Positions 1 through 7,170 of a stretch of DNA of 64,000 nt are shown piece after piece (position 1 is the first letter of the stretch; every line of letters begins with the position of its first letter). Source of the stretch: Haoranjiania flava. Lineage in GTDB: Bacteria; Bacteroidota; Bacteroidia; Chitinophagales; Chitinophagaceae. The stretch is from the NCBI RefSeq assembly GCF_025631005.1, contig NZ_JAOTPL010000009.1, positions 65,529-129,528 of the forward strand, in the 5' to 3' direction. The position numbers and the translations under genes are program-made. The notes beneath the pieces are model-generated. The model had not been told where the DNA came from. It saw only the letters and a program-made list of their open reading frames with translations, and searched no databases.

Positions 1-729
1 TGCCTGGCCGGGACTATACGAAAAACTACTTACCTGCGAACGCAGCAGCATGGCCGCAAAAGCGCGTCCGTCTTTGCTTGCAATGGCTTGCTCATCTGCT
101 ATGTATTCGTGGATAAGTGTTATCTCTTTCTCGATTAAATAGAATATGGGATTAAACCAGCACACTGCTTTTACCGTTTGTAAAAACACGCGGTCCCAGG
201 AATGGTGCTGGCGGATGTGCGCCATCTCGTGCCGCATGATCTGCCTGCCGGCCTCTTCTTCTAGAGAAATATCTTCGCGCCAGAACAAATTCCTGAAAAA
301 TGAAAACGGCGCTTCAGGAAGATCGGTTGTCACAATAGTAATATCTGCCACCTGTTGAGTCCGGTATCGTTTTTTTAAATGATAAATCCTGGCAATCCTT
401 ATCATTACTAACAACAGCAATACTGCAGAGATAGACACAACAGCATAATATGCCAATGATTCCCAGGAAATAGTTGGGCGGGTTGTAACAAGTATCATTT
501 CTCCTGCCGGCTGGCTGGCATACAACCACCCTACCAGCCTGCTTATGCGCTCATTATCGCCCTGTATAAACACATCTATTCTCAACAGCGGTATGAGAAA
601 GCTGGCAACCACGGCAAACAATAAATAAAAGCGGTTGTAAGGATGAAATTTCCTGTTGCGCAAAAACAATACGTAATAAAGGTATAGTATGCCGGAGCAT
701 AAGATTACCTTGATGATATAGGCAACCAT
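1..729 (-). CDS. BlaR1/MecR1-like M56 metallopeptidase, C-terminus outside window
   Basis: The frame is open from an ATG at 729 to the window edge, giving the first 243 residues. It is a membrane-embedded zinc protease of the M56 (BlaR1/MecR1) type. Hydrophobic segments lie at about residues 5-24, 33-48 and 92-111. The zinc motif HEMAH sits at about residues 167-171, followed by HEYIADE around residue 207 with the expected downstream acidic ligand. In this family the protease is activated by an envelope signal and inactivates a BlaI-type repressor. That repressor gene ends 24 bp upstream, so the pair is probably one operon. The signal sensed cannot be told because the C-terminal part is missing. 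Many Bacteroidota M56 proteins have no link to beta-lactams. Confidence 0.9.
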   Translation of the reverse strand, partial: MVAYIIKVILCSGILYLYYVLFLRNRKFHPYNRFYLLFAVVASFLIPLLRIDVFIQGDNERISRLVGWLYASQPAGEMILVTTRPTISWESLAYYAVVSISAVLLLLVMIRIARIYHLKKRYRTQQVADITIVTTDLPEAPFSFFRNLFWREDISLEEEAGRQIMRHEMAHIRQHHSWDRVFLQTVKAVCWFNPIFYLIEKEITLIHEYIADEQAIASKDGRAFAAMLLRSQVSSFSYSPGQA

Positions 730-753
730 AACCTGAATTATTAAAGTGATGTA

Positions 754-1134
754 CTATTTTTTCTTCAACTCTTTCAGCAGCAATTCCAGGTCCTGTATGC
801 TTAGCTTATCTTCTTCCACCAGGAAGGAGACTGCCTGCTTATACGAGCCGCTGAAATAGTTCTTAACCAACCCGCTCAAAGATCTTTTTGAATAAGCATC
901 TTTGCTAATGGCCGGCACGTACTTGTGGATTCGCCCGATCACCTCTACTTCTACAAAACCTTTATCTACCATTATCTTTAAAAAAGTAGCCACCGTATTC
1001 TGGTGGGGCTTTGGCTCCGGCAATGCATCCATTACCTCGCGGAGGTAGGCGCCATTTAAATCCCAAAGAATATGCATAAGCTGCTCTTCTGCCCTCGTAA
1101 GGGTTTTTTTCTCCTGTTGTTTTTTTGCAGACAT
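754..1134 (-). CDS. BlaI/MecI-family transcriptional repressor
   Basis: A 126-residue winged-helix repressor of the BlaI/MecI/CopY family. The N-terminal part carries the typical LTRAEEQLMHILWDL start of the winged helix, then PHQNTVATFLKIMVDKGFV as recognition helix and wing. The C-terminal helix, rich in Lys and Leu, would dimerise and carry the cleavage region. The ATG at 1134 is preferred over an in-frame TTG at 1152, because a good promoter -7 box (1155-1162) places the transcript start inside that interval. It is followed by the M56 protease gene, the standard repressor-protease arrangement. It probably represses its own operon (see the operator entry). The target regulon beyond this pair is unknown. 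Confidence 0.9.
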   Translation of the reverse strand: MSAKKQQEKKTLTRAEEQLMHILWDLNGAYLREVMDALPEPKPHQNTVATFLKIMVDKGFVEVEVIGRIHKYVPAISKDAYSKRSLSGLVKNYFSGSYKQAVSFLVEEDKLSIQDLELLLKELKKK

Positions 1135-1140
1135 AATTTG

Positions 1141-1198
1141 AGTTTTAGTCAATACAAACCTACAACTAAAACTTTAAATAAACAACTATTATTTTAGT
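1141..1198 (-). promoter_or_regulatory. Promoter and probable BlaI operator
   Basis: On the minus strand GTTG (1186-1183), 20 nt, TAGGTTTG (1162-1155) fits the Bacteroidota promoter. Three half-sites surround it: agttttagt at 1141-1149, its exact reverse complement actaaaact at 1165-1173 inside the -33/-7 spacer, and ttttagt at 1192-1198 just beyond the -33 box. Half-sites in this position fit a repressor that covers the promoter of its own gene. The promoter fit and the repeats are seen; the binding is inferred. Confidence 0.6.
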
Positions 1199-1242
1199 TT
1201 TTTTGCAACTATTTTTTCCTGGTCTTATTTTAGAAGGAAGAA

Positions 1243-1773
1243 TTAATAATATGGAGATATTAAAATATAAATAAGCGGTCCGGTAACGGCTACATACAAC
1301 CATAGCGGAAAGGTGTAACGCGCTATTTTCCTATGCTTGTCATATTCTCCTGTGAGGCCGCGGTATGCTGTAAATAATATAAACGGGAGAATAAGGCCTG
1401 CCAGAATAATATGCGTAATGAGAATAAAATAATAAATATAGCGGATCATTCCTTTTGCCCCAAAACTTGTATCGCCCGCCCACATGTGGTGGCAGATATA
1501 TGACACCAGGAACAATACGGAGAAAATAATTGCGAACAACATGAGTTTTTTGTGTAAGAGATACCTTCTTTGTTTCGCGGCAAGGAAACCCAGCATCAGC
1601 AGCAGTGCCACACATGAATTGATCACTGCATTGATGAGTGCAAAAATATGTACGTCAAAGCTGAAGGGGTAAGGTACCTGTACCACATGGCGGTCGAGCG
1701 CAACAATGGCTATAAAAATTACGAGAGAAACTATGCCAATAATCATCCTGGCCGCCTTATCGTTTTTTTGCAT
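1243..1773 (-). CDS. DUF420 family membrane protein
   Basis: A 176-residue integral membrane protein with about five hydrophobic segments. It matches the DUF420 pattern through its spaced histidines: HKKLM near residue 74, CHHMW near 94, THIILAG near 120, and HRKIARYTFPLWLYV followed by TGPLIY at the end. Intramembrane histidines in this family suggest haem or metal contact. Family members are often found near cytochrome oxidase or SCO assembly genes, but no such gene is visible here. It is encoded between the BlaI gene and the PurF-like gene, all on the minus strand, with gaps too large to prove co-transcription. The exact function is unknown. Confidence 0.8.
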   Translation of the reverse strand: MQKNDKAARMIIGIVSLVIFIAIVALDRHVVQVPYPFSFDVHIFALINAVINSCVALLLMLGFLAAKQRRYLLHKKLMLFAIIFSVLFLVSYICHHMWAGDTSFGAKGMIRYIYYFILITHIILAGLILPFILFTAYRGLTGEYDKHRKIARYTFPLWLYVAVTGPLIYILISPYY

Positions 1774-1799
1774 ATACGAATATTAAATCTTTTACAAGG

Positions 1800-3647
1800 C
1801 TAATATGCTCTTGTTTCTATACCTTCCATAAAATTAATGAATGCCTTATTTACTACCCTGTTGCCGCCCGGCGTTGGATAGTTGCCGGTAAAATACCAGT
1901 CGCCTGTATTGGTAGGGCAACTGTTGTGCAGGTCTTCAATGGTCTGGAAGATCACTTCCACCGGTATATCAATATCTTCTGCGGTAATGAGTTGCGCTAT
2001 TTTTGCGGATATCTCATGAGCCGTAAATGGTTTGTAAAATTGTTTCACAACATTTTTGGTGTGCAACTGGTCAAACTGTTCCAGCGCTTTGCATTCCTGG
2101 TAAATGTCGCGCACGGACTGTTGCATACCCCTGTCGTTGTAAAGCTCAAGTGCAGCTCGAAATGCTATAAAATCGCCCATGCGGCTCATGTCTATGCCGT
2201 AACAATCGGGGTAGCGTATCTGCGGCGCAGAAGAAACTATAATGATTTTTTTAGGCTTCAGCCTGGAAAGCATCCTGATGATGCTTTCTTTTAAAGTGGT
2301 GCCACGCACTATAGAATCATCAATTACTACCAACGTATCAGTGCCGGGACGCACGGTACCATAGGTAATATCGTAAACGTGCTGCACCATTTCATTCCTG
2401 CCGGAATCAGCGGTAATAAAGGTGCGCATCTTCACATCCTTGATGGCAATTTTCTCCTGGCGGATCTTCCTGTTCACCATTTCTTCCAGCTTTTCCCTGG
2501 TAAAATCTTTCTCCCAACTCAGGATGCGCTCAACTTTTATTTTATTTAAATAGTCTTCCATACCTTTTACCAAACCATAGTAGGCTACTTCTGCAGTATT
2601 GGGTATGTAAGAAAAAATGGTATTTCTAAGATCGTAGTTGATAGCTTCCAGCACAGTCTGGCTAAGGTGGTAGCCAAGCGCTATTCTTTCCCTGTATATT
2701 TTTTCATCACCTCCACGGCTGAAATAAATACGTTCAAAGCTGCAGGCGCGTTTTTCCATTTCGGGCAGTACGCGAGCTACTTTAAAATCACCCTGCGGAT
2801 CTACAATCAATGCATGACCGGCCGGTAAAGGTTTCACGCGGTCTTCTCCTATATTAAAAGTGGTACGTATAGATGCGCGCTCGCTGGCTGCTACAATCAC
2901 TTCATCATCTGTATAATAATAAGCTGGCCGAATGCCGTTGCCGTCTCTCAACACAAAACCGGAACCGTTGCCAACCAGCCCGCCTACCGTAAAACCACCG
3001 TCGAATTTAGCTGCCGCATTTTCCAGCACTTTCTGCAAGCTGGGGTTGCCGTTGGTGTTGTCGCTTTCCATAGCCAGGTAATGGTATATCACTTCCATCA
3101 TGGCAGCGAGATCGCTTTGGCGCTGAAACTCTCCCATGCTCAGGTCTACAGAATTAAAAAGCTCTTCGGTATTTACCAGATTGAAATTACCGGCAAGTGT
3201 AAGGTTCTTGCTTTTTTCCAGGCTGCGTTTCAGGAAAGGGTGGCAGAACTCTACATTGTTTTTTCCCTGCGTGCCATAGCGCAAGTGGCCAAGCATCAAT
3301 TCGCCTAAAGCAGGTAAATGCGCCTTAATAAACTCTGGGTGCTGTTGAATATCCGGCTGGTGTGCTTCCAGCTCCTTGATCTCAGCGCCAATTTTGCCGA
3401 AGATGTCGGCAATCGGTTGTGTGGAATTGCTCCGGGAACGCATCATATAGGGCGTGCTGGAAGATGTATCTAACTTCACCGATGCCATGCCTGCGCCGTC
3501 CTGCCCGCGGTTGTGCTGCTTTTCCATCAGCAGGTACAGTTTATTTAAACCGTACATCACAGTTCCGTATTTTTCAAGGTAATACGATAAGGGTTTTCTT
3601 AACCGGATAAATGCTAATCCGCACTCGTGTTTAATTTGGTCGCTCAT
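1800..3647 (-). CDS. purF: Amidophosphoribosyltransferase-like enzyme (PurF family, long form)
   Basis: A 615-residue enzyme of the glutamine PRPP amidotransferase family, the first step of purine synthesis (PRPP + glutamine to phosphoribosylamine). The N-terminal nucleophile is Cys9 in HECGLAF, so a short propeptide must be removed. NRGQDGAG and HLRYGTQG follow as expected for a class II glutaminase domain. The phosphoribosyltransferase loop VVIDDSIVRGTT lies near residue 440. The protein is about 100 residues longer than the E. coli enzyme, with an insertion between the domains and a C-terminal extension. Long forms of this kind occur in Bacteroidota, sometimes beside a normal PurF, so it may be the paralogue rather than the main enzyme. 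A promoter lies just upstream (3667-3698). Confidence 0.82.
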   Translation of the reverse strand: MSDQIKHECGLAFIRLRKPLSYYLEKYGTVMYGLNKLYLLMEKQHNRGQDGAGMASVKLDTSSSTPYMMRSRSNSTQPIADIFGKIGAEIKELEAHQPDIQQHPEFIKAHLPALGELMLGHLRYGTQGKNNVEFCHPFLKRSLEKSKNLTLAGNFNLVNTEELFNSVDLSMGEFQRQSDLAAMMEVIYHYLAMESDNTNGNPSLQKVLENAAAKFDGGFTVGGLVGNGSGFVLRDGNGIRPAYYYTDDEVIVAASERASIRTTFNIGEDRVKPLPAGHALIVDPQGDFKVARVLPEMEKRACSFERIYFSRGGDEKIYRERIALGYHLSQTVLEAINYDLRNTIFSYIPNTAEVAYYGLVKGMEDYLNKIKVERILSWEKDFTREKLEEMVNRKIRQEKIAIKDVKMRTFITADSGRNEMVQHVYDITYGTVRPGTDTLVVIDDSIVRGTTLKESIIRMLSRLKPKKIIIVSSAPQIRYPDCYGIDMSRMGDFIAFRAALELYNDRGMQQSVRDIYQECKALEQFDQLHTKNVVKQFYKPFTAHEISAKIAQLITAEDIDIPVEVIFQTIEDLHNSCPTNTGDWYFTGNYPTPGGNRVVNKAFINFMEGIETRAY

Positions 3648-3666
3648 TGAAACAGGAAAAAGAAAG

Positions 3667-3698
3667 CAAAGTTACTAATGTTTATTAAAAAGAACAGA
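3667..3698 (-). promoter_or_regulatory. Promoter of the PurF-like gene
   Basis: On the minus strand TCTG (3698-3695), 20 nt, TAACTTTG (3674-3667). The -7 box is a full TAnnTTTG match and the -33 box is one base off TTTG. The predicted start is about 12 nt before the ATG at 3647. It is divergent from the rpiA promoter. Confidence 0.55.
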
Positions 3699-3738
3699 TA
3701 AAATAATACATTGTAGCTCGCATATGGCTTTAAGACCA

Positions 3739-3770
3739 TTTGTACATCTTTTTATTTTCAGATACCTTTG
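3739..3770 (+). promoter_or_regulatory. Promoter of rpiA
   Basis: TTTG (3739-3742), 20 nt, TACCTTTG (3763-3770): a full match to the Bacteroidota primary-sigma promoter. It decides the rpiA start, because an upstream in-frame ATG at 3724 would lie before the transcript start. Confidence 0.7.
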
Positions 3771-3789
3771 CCATTCAAAAAAATCAAGA

Positions 3790-4467
3790 ATGGATCCTAA
3801 ACAACTGGCCGGAGAGCAGGCAGCAGCTTATGTAGAAAATAATATGGTGATAGGGCTCGGCACAGGTTCAACCGCCTGCTGGGCAATAAAAAAAATAGGT
3901 GAAAGGATAGCAAATGAAGGCTTACAACTCACCTGTACAGCCACTTCCATACAATCGGAGAAGCTGGCCGAACAGTTTCATATTCCTCTTACAGACATCG
4001 CGCAGGTAAGCAGCATAGACATCACCATTGACGGCGCCGATGAAATAGACCGGCAACTCGATATGATCAAAGGAGGCGGCGGCGCATTGTTGCGCGAGAA
4101 GATCATTGCCAACATCACTAAATATTACATTATTGTAGCCGATGAAAGCAAGTATGTGGCACAATTAGGCGCGTTTGGCATACCAGTGGAAGTAGTGCCG
4201 TTTGGCTGGCAAAGAACAGCAGAACATCTCGAAAAGTTAGGCGCGAAGCCAACCTTGCGCAAAAAAGAACAGGAAACTTTCATAACGGATAACGGCAACT
4301 ATATTCTTGATTGTGATTTTGGCTTGATCAATGATGCCGCATCGCTGGAAACCTCTATCCACAATATACCGGGCGTGGTTGTATGCGGGTTGTTCATCAG
4401 CAGGGCCCACAAACTTATTTTAGGAAAAAAAGACGGATCTACAGAAGAAATAACAACAAAGCGATAA
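3790..4467 (+). CDS. rpiA: Ribose-5-phosphate isomerase A
   Basis: A 225-residue enzyme, close to the usual 219-230, that interconverts ribose-5-phosphate and ribulose-5-phosphate in the pentose phosphate pathway. Visible family motifs are the phosphate-binding GLGTGSTA at residues 22-29, DGADEID at 81-87 and the catalytic stretch KGGGGALLREK at 94-104. VADESKYV and the C-terminal glycine-rich region follow in order. The ATG at 3790 is chosen because the promoter at 3739-3770 overlaps the region before it. The next gene, a HAD hydrolase, starts 2 nt after the stop codon, so the two are co-transcribed and probably translationally coupled. Confidence 0.93.
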   Translation: MDPKQLAGEQAAAYVENNMVIGLGTGSTACWAIKKIGERIANEGLQLTCTATSIQSEKLAEQFHIPLTDIAQVSSIDITIDGADEIDRQLDMIKGGGGALLREKIIANITKYYIIVADESKYVAQLGAFGIPVEVVPFGWQRTAEHLEKLGAKPTLRKKEQETFITDNGNYILDCDFGLINDAASLETSIHNIPGVVVCGLFISRAHKLILGKKDGSTEEITTKR

Positions 4468-4469
4468 TT

Positions 4470-5123
4470 ATGAAGGCTTTTATTTTTGATATGAACGGAA
4501 CCATGATCGATGATATGCACTATCATGCCGATGCGTGGTACAAGGTTTTTCAATCGCTCGGATGCACCAAAACCGCGGAAGAAAGCAAACTGCATATTTA
4601 CGGCAAAGCAGCAGAGATATTTGAAAGAATGCTGGGCGAAGGGCATGGCTTCAGCGAGGAAGAAATGGAAGCTATTTCCAGGAAAAAAGAAATACAATAT
4701 CAAAAAGATTTTTTGCCTGACCTGAAATTGATCAGAGGCCTGGACAATTTTCTTGAAAATGCGCACCTGAAAAAAATTCCCATGTCTATCGGCACGGCCG
4801 CGCCGCGATCAAACGTAGATTATGTATACACCAACCTGCCTGTAGAAAAATTTTTTTGCGGATACATCTGTGCAGACGAGGTGGAAAAAAGCAAACCCGA
4901 TCCGGAAGTATTTCTAAAATGCGCCAAACTCATGCAGGTGGCGGCTGAAGATTGTATTGTTTTTGAAGACTCGCCTATGGGTATACGCGCTGCTGCCAAT
5001 GCAGGCATGAAAGCAGTTGCCATTACTACGTTTCACCCGAAAGAAGATTTTGAAGACTACAACAATATTTTATTGATAATAGATGATTTCGAAGATGAAA
5101 GATTGTCAGTATTATTAAAATAA
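4470..5123 (+). CDS. HAD-superfamily hydrolase, beta-phosphoglucomutase-like, with altered motif I
   Basis: A 217-residue HAD protein with a small helical cap, like beta-phosphoglucomutase and its phosphatase relatives. Motif I is FDMNGTM: the nucleophile Asp7 is present, but the second Asp of the usual DxDGT is replaced by Asn9. SIGTAAPRSN (motif II), KSKPDP (motif III Lys) and FEDSPMGI (motif IV acidic pair) are intact. In HAD phosphatases and mutases the second Asp acts as general acid/base, so the activity may differ or be slow. It starts 2 nt after rpiA, which suggests a sugar-phosphate substrate. No substrate can be named. Confidence 0.85.
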   Translation: MKAFIFDMNGTMIDDMHYHADAWYKVFQSLGCTKTAEESKLHIYGKAAEIFERMLGEGHGFSEEEMEAISRKKEIQYQKDFLPDLKLIRGLDNFLENAHLKKIPMSIGTAAPRSNVDYVYTNLPVEKFFCGYICADEVEKSKPDPEVFLKCAKLMQVAAEDCIVFEDSPMGIRAAANAGMKAVAITTFHPKEDFEDYNNILLIIDDFEDERLSVLLK

Positions 5124-5159
5124 TCTTTTAATATCGGTGAAGGCCACTTTTAAGAATTT

Positions 5160-5192
5160 TTTGTTAATTCGAAAAAATGATTACAATTTTGC
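5160..5192 (+). promoter_or_regulatory. Promoter of a short transcript
   Basis: TTTG (5160-5163), 20 nt, CAATTTTGC (5184-5192), one base off TAnnTTTG. It lies downstream of the HAD gene and upstream of a 25-codon ORF that ends in a strong terminator. Confidence 0.45.
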
Positions 5193-5211
5193 ATCTCTAA
5201 AGATTAGTAAC

Positions 5212-5289
5212 ATGATAAACTTTAATATAAATATACACACTGATAAAAAGCAGGAAAACAACGGTGAAGTTGTAACCTACGGGACGTGA
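5212..5289 (+). CDS. Possible 25-residue small peptide or leader ORF
   Basis: An ATG at 5212 opens 25 codons, ending with VVTYGT and TGA. It starts about 14 nt after the predicted transcript start and is followed 42 nt later by a perfect terminator hairpin. The transcript of roughly 155 nt could be a small mRNA, an attenuated leader or a regulatory RNA. No biosynthetic operon follows that would explain classical attenuation. I do not recognise the peptide. The 455-bp gap between the HAD gene and the 94-residue ORF holds only this unit and the following one. Confidence 0.35.
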   Translation: MINFNINIHTDKKQENNGEVVTYGT

Positions 5290-5331
5290 TATGTAGTAGA
5301 ATAATTTTTAAGAAATACTCAACATAATTAC

Positions 5332-5354
5332 CCCCGGCGTTCCGGGGTTTTTTT
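5332..5354 (+). terminator. Rho-independent terminator
   Basis: CCCCGG, loop cgtt, CCGGGG, followed by seven T. It ends the transcript that starts near 5199. Confidence 0.88.
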
Positions 5355-5374
5355 ATGTGTAAAATAAAAAAAAG

Positions 5375-5497
5375 ATGTGCATATATTATTTATATAAACA
5401 AAAGACTTCAATAGAAGAAACTGCTTTGTTGAAGCAAAACTATAGCCATGTCTATGATATTGATTTTATTGAAGGTTTAAGCGATCGGCATATATAA
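5375..5497 (+). CDS. Possible 40-residue small protein
   Basis: An ATG at 5375 opens 40 codons with ordinary-looking codon use, ending just before a second strong terminator (5519-5547). The peptide begins MCIYYLYKQK and ends EGLSDRHI. It could be an independent small protein. Its Met-Cys start recalls SRAP (YedK-type) proteins, where Cys2 is catalytic, but nothing else supports that and the rest of such a domain is absent. No clear promoter of its own was found. Confidence 0.3.
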   Translation: MCIYYLYKQKTSIEETALLKQNYSHVYDIDFIEGLSDRHI

Positions 5498-5518
5498 ATT
5501 ATGTAAGTGTATAATATT

Positions 5519-5547
5519 AGCCCGATCGCAACATGATCGGGCTTTTT
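5519..5547 (+). terminator. Rho-independent terminator
   Basis: AGCCCGATC, 7-nt loop, GATCGGGCT running into a T tract. It closes the small unit at 5375-5497 and insulates the next gene. Confidence 0.85.
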
Positions 5548-5578
5548 ATATGCTAAAAAACAAAAGAAAAATTTTAAA

Positions 5579-5863
5579 ATGGAAACAATTATAATCGGGA
5601 TTATTTTAGGTACAATGCTTTTGCTATTCAGGCTATACCGTAGAAAAAAAGAATTTAATTTTTATTTCAGAAACAGGTACCTGGAAAGCAAGGCCTTTTA
5701 TTTTTATCTTTTTAATGATACCCCATCCATTACATTGGTAAACGACATCAATATTACTGAAGCGTTGAAATATTTGCAGCAAAATTTCCACGCGCAGATA
5801 AAACATATTTATACCTATAATGATTATGCACATGAAATAGCCATAAGCAAAGGTGCATACTAA
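5579..5863 (+). CDS. Small single-span membrane protein of unknown function, 3' end inside a repeat
   Basis: A 94-residue protein with one N-terminal transmembrane segment (about residues 4-18), a basic patch YRRKKEF, then a soluble part rich in Phe, Tyr and Asn. The last ten codons, HEIAISKGAY, are not ancestral coding sequence in appearance: they are repeat unit 1 (from 5832) read in this frame, which also supplies the stop. The original gene may therefore have been longer and was cut by arrival or recombination of the repeat. No family is recognised. Confidence 0.5.
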   Translation: METIIIGIILGTMLLLFRLYRRKKEFNFYFRNRYLESKAFYFYLFNDTPSITLVNDINITEALKYLQQNFHAQIKHIYTYNDYAHEIAISKGAY

Positions 5864-5936
5864 CCGCGGATGAATAAAGGTTATTCCATGCGACCATTAA
5901 AAACAGCCGCAAAGCGGCGCACTAAAAAATATACAC
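5832..5936 (+). repeat. Leader repeat unit 1 (subtype A)
   Basis: A 105-bp unit. It starts with ATGAAATAG, carries core AACCGCGGATGA and ends in tatacac just before the next unit. Helix P1 is AATAGCC/GGTTATT (one G-U pair) and P2 is GCA/TGC. It has an extra GCCGC-aaa-GCGGC hairpin near 5904-5918. It overlaps the 3' end of the 94-residue gene. Confidence 0.85.
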
Positions 5937-6026
5937 ATGAAATAGCCATAAGCATAGGTGCATACCAACCGCGGATGAATAAAGACTATTCCATGTGACC
6001 ATAAAGAAAAAATAAAAAATATACAC
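5937..6026 (+). repeat. Leader repeat unit 2 (subtype A)
   Basis: A 90-bp unit in direct tandem with unit 1 and about 90% like unit 4. It begins ATGAAATAG and ends tatacac directly before an ATG (6027) that is one base out of frame with the AAA ATPase gene. Confidence 0.9.
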
Positions 6027-6052
6027 ATGAAAGTAATGAATTAAAAGCCGAT

Positions 6053-6895
6053 ATGATAATCATAATGCTGAAAGGAGCAATATTGATAGAATTATCTATG
6101 GCTTATGCAGAATTTCTGTATCCTCAAAACAAGTCTGAACAAATTGAAACGCTTGTAAAAAGTATATCTATATTTAAAGAAAAGAAAAAGCAAAGAGAAA
6201 ACGAGATGAATATTATTGTTAATGGCGAAGACGGGTTAATTCTTAAAACACTGGATATAAAATCTACTCAACTAAATATAGAATACTTTTATAATGATGA
6301 TTTTTTACAGGTTCACAGAGATATTCTTGCAAGGCTCAAAACACCTAACGATAAAGGTATTGTGCTTTTGCATGGACTTCCCGGCACAGGCAAAACTACT
6401 TATTTACGATATTTAATCGGAGAAGTAGATAAGCGTATTTTATTTGTTTCGCCCTCCGTTGCAGAAAATTTGATGGATCCAACGTTTATTGATTTGCTGA
6501 TCGATAATCCAAATGCAATACTTATTATTGAAGACGCCGAGAATATAATAATGGACAGAAAAGTCAATGCTGTTTCTTCAGTCTCCAACCTGTTAAACCT
6601 GAGTGACGGGCTTTTGAGCGATTGTTTAAATGTGCAAATCATATGTACCTTTAATAGTAATATTTCAACCATAGATAATGCATTAATGCGTAAAGGCAGG
6701 CTTATTGCAAGGTATGAATTCGGTAAATTGAAAATAGATAAAGCCCAACAACTATGCGAGTTTCTTGAAAAGGAAATAACAGTAAAACGGGAAATGACGC
6801 TCGCGGAATTAATGAATGCAAACAATACAGATTATGCCGAACAAAATATACGCCCTATTGGCTTTAGGAGGGAACATGTTTTGACAGAGAATTAA
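6053..6895 (+). CDS. AAA-family ATPase, start uncertain
   Basis: A 280-residue P-loop ATPase. Walker A is GLPGTGKTT at residues 108-116, Walker B AILIIEDAE at 155-163, the sensor region CTFNSN near 198, and LMRKGRLIARYEF near 211 carries the arginine-finger-like motif of BCS1/FtsH-type AAA modules. The N-terminal 90 residues are not recognised. The ATG at 6053 is the first in-frame start. The frame stays open upstream, reading ESNELKAD, and the ATG right after repeat unit 2 (6027) would join it if the following A run had one more A. The real gene probably began there, so this is a recent frameshift, a sequencing error or a truncated start. It lies upstream of rtcB, and the two share the same leader repeat. 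Confidence 0.75.
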   Translation: MIIIMLKGAILIELSMAYAEFLYPQNKSEQIETLVKSISIFKEKKKQRENEMNIIVNGEDGLILKTLDIKSTQLNIEYFYNDDFLQVHRDILARLKTPNDKGIVLLHGLPGTGKTTYLRYLIGEVDKRILFVSPSVAENLMDPTFIDLLIDNPNAILIIEDAENIIMDRKVNAVSSVSNLLNLSDGLLSDCLNVQIICTFNSNISTIDNALMRKGRLIARYEFGKLKIDKAQQLCEFLEKEITVKREMTLAELMNANNTDYAEQNIRPIGFRREHVLTEN

Positions 6896-6956
6896 TGCAT
6901 TCGACACAAATGGTTATAGCTATTATCAAAGCCTGTTACGCAGTATAAATCTATAA

Positions 6957-7080
6957 ATGAAATAGCCATAAACCATACACGTTTACCAATCGAGCATGAA
7001 TAAGCGCATAGAAGTTCACTGGAAGTAATTCCAGGCAACCATTAAAACTGCCGTAAAGCGGCGCACTAAAATTTACACAC
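6957..7080 (+). repeat. Leader repeat unit 3 (divergent subtype A)
   Basis: A 124-bp unit that begins ATGAAATAG, with core ACCAATCGAGCATGAATAA. P2 is changed on both sides to AAAC/GTTT. The 3' arm of P1 is poorly conserved and a GCCG/CGGC hairpin follows near 7050. It ends in acacac directly before unit 4. Confidence 0.8.
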
Positions 7081-7170
7081 ATGAAATAGCCATAAGCAAA
7101 GTTGCATACCAACCGCGAATGAATAAAGGCTATTCCATGTGGCCATAAAGAAAAAATAAAAATTATACAC
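7081..7170 (+). repeat. Leader repeat unit 4 (subtype A), abuts rtcB
   Basis: A 90-bp unit beginning ATGAAATAG and ending tatacac. The next base is the A of the rtcB start codon, so rtcB begins exactly where a further unit would (ATGAAA). P1 is a perfect AATAGCC/GGCTATT pair. Confidence 0.92.

Noticed and set aside
1135..1152. TTG start of the BlaI-type repressor
   Set aside because: It lies upstream of the predicted transcript start and overlaps an operator half-site; the ATG at 1134 gives the normal family N-terminus.
3724..3789. N-terminal extension of RpiA by 22 codons
   Set aside because: The stretch contains the promoter (TTTG, 20 nt, TACCTTTG) and encodes a hydrophobic stretch not found in RpiA proteins.
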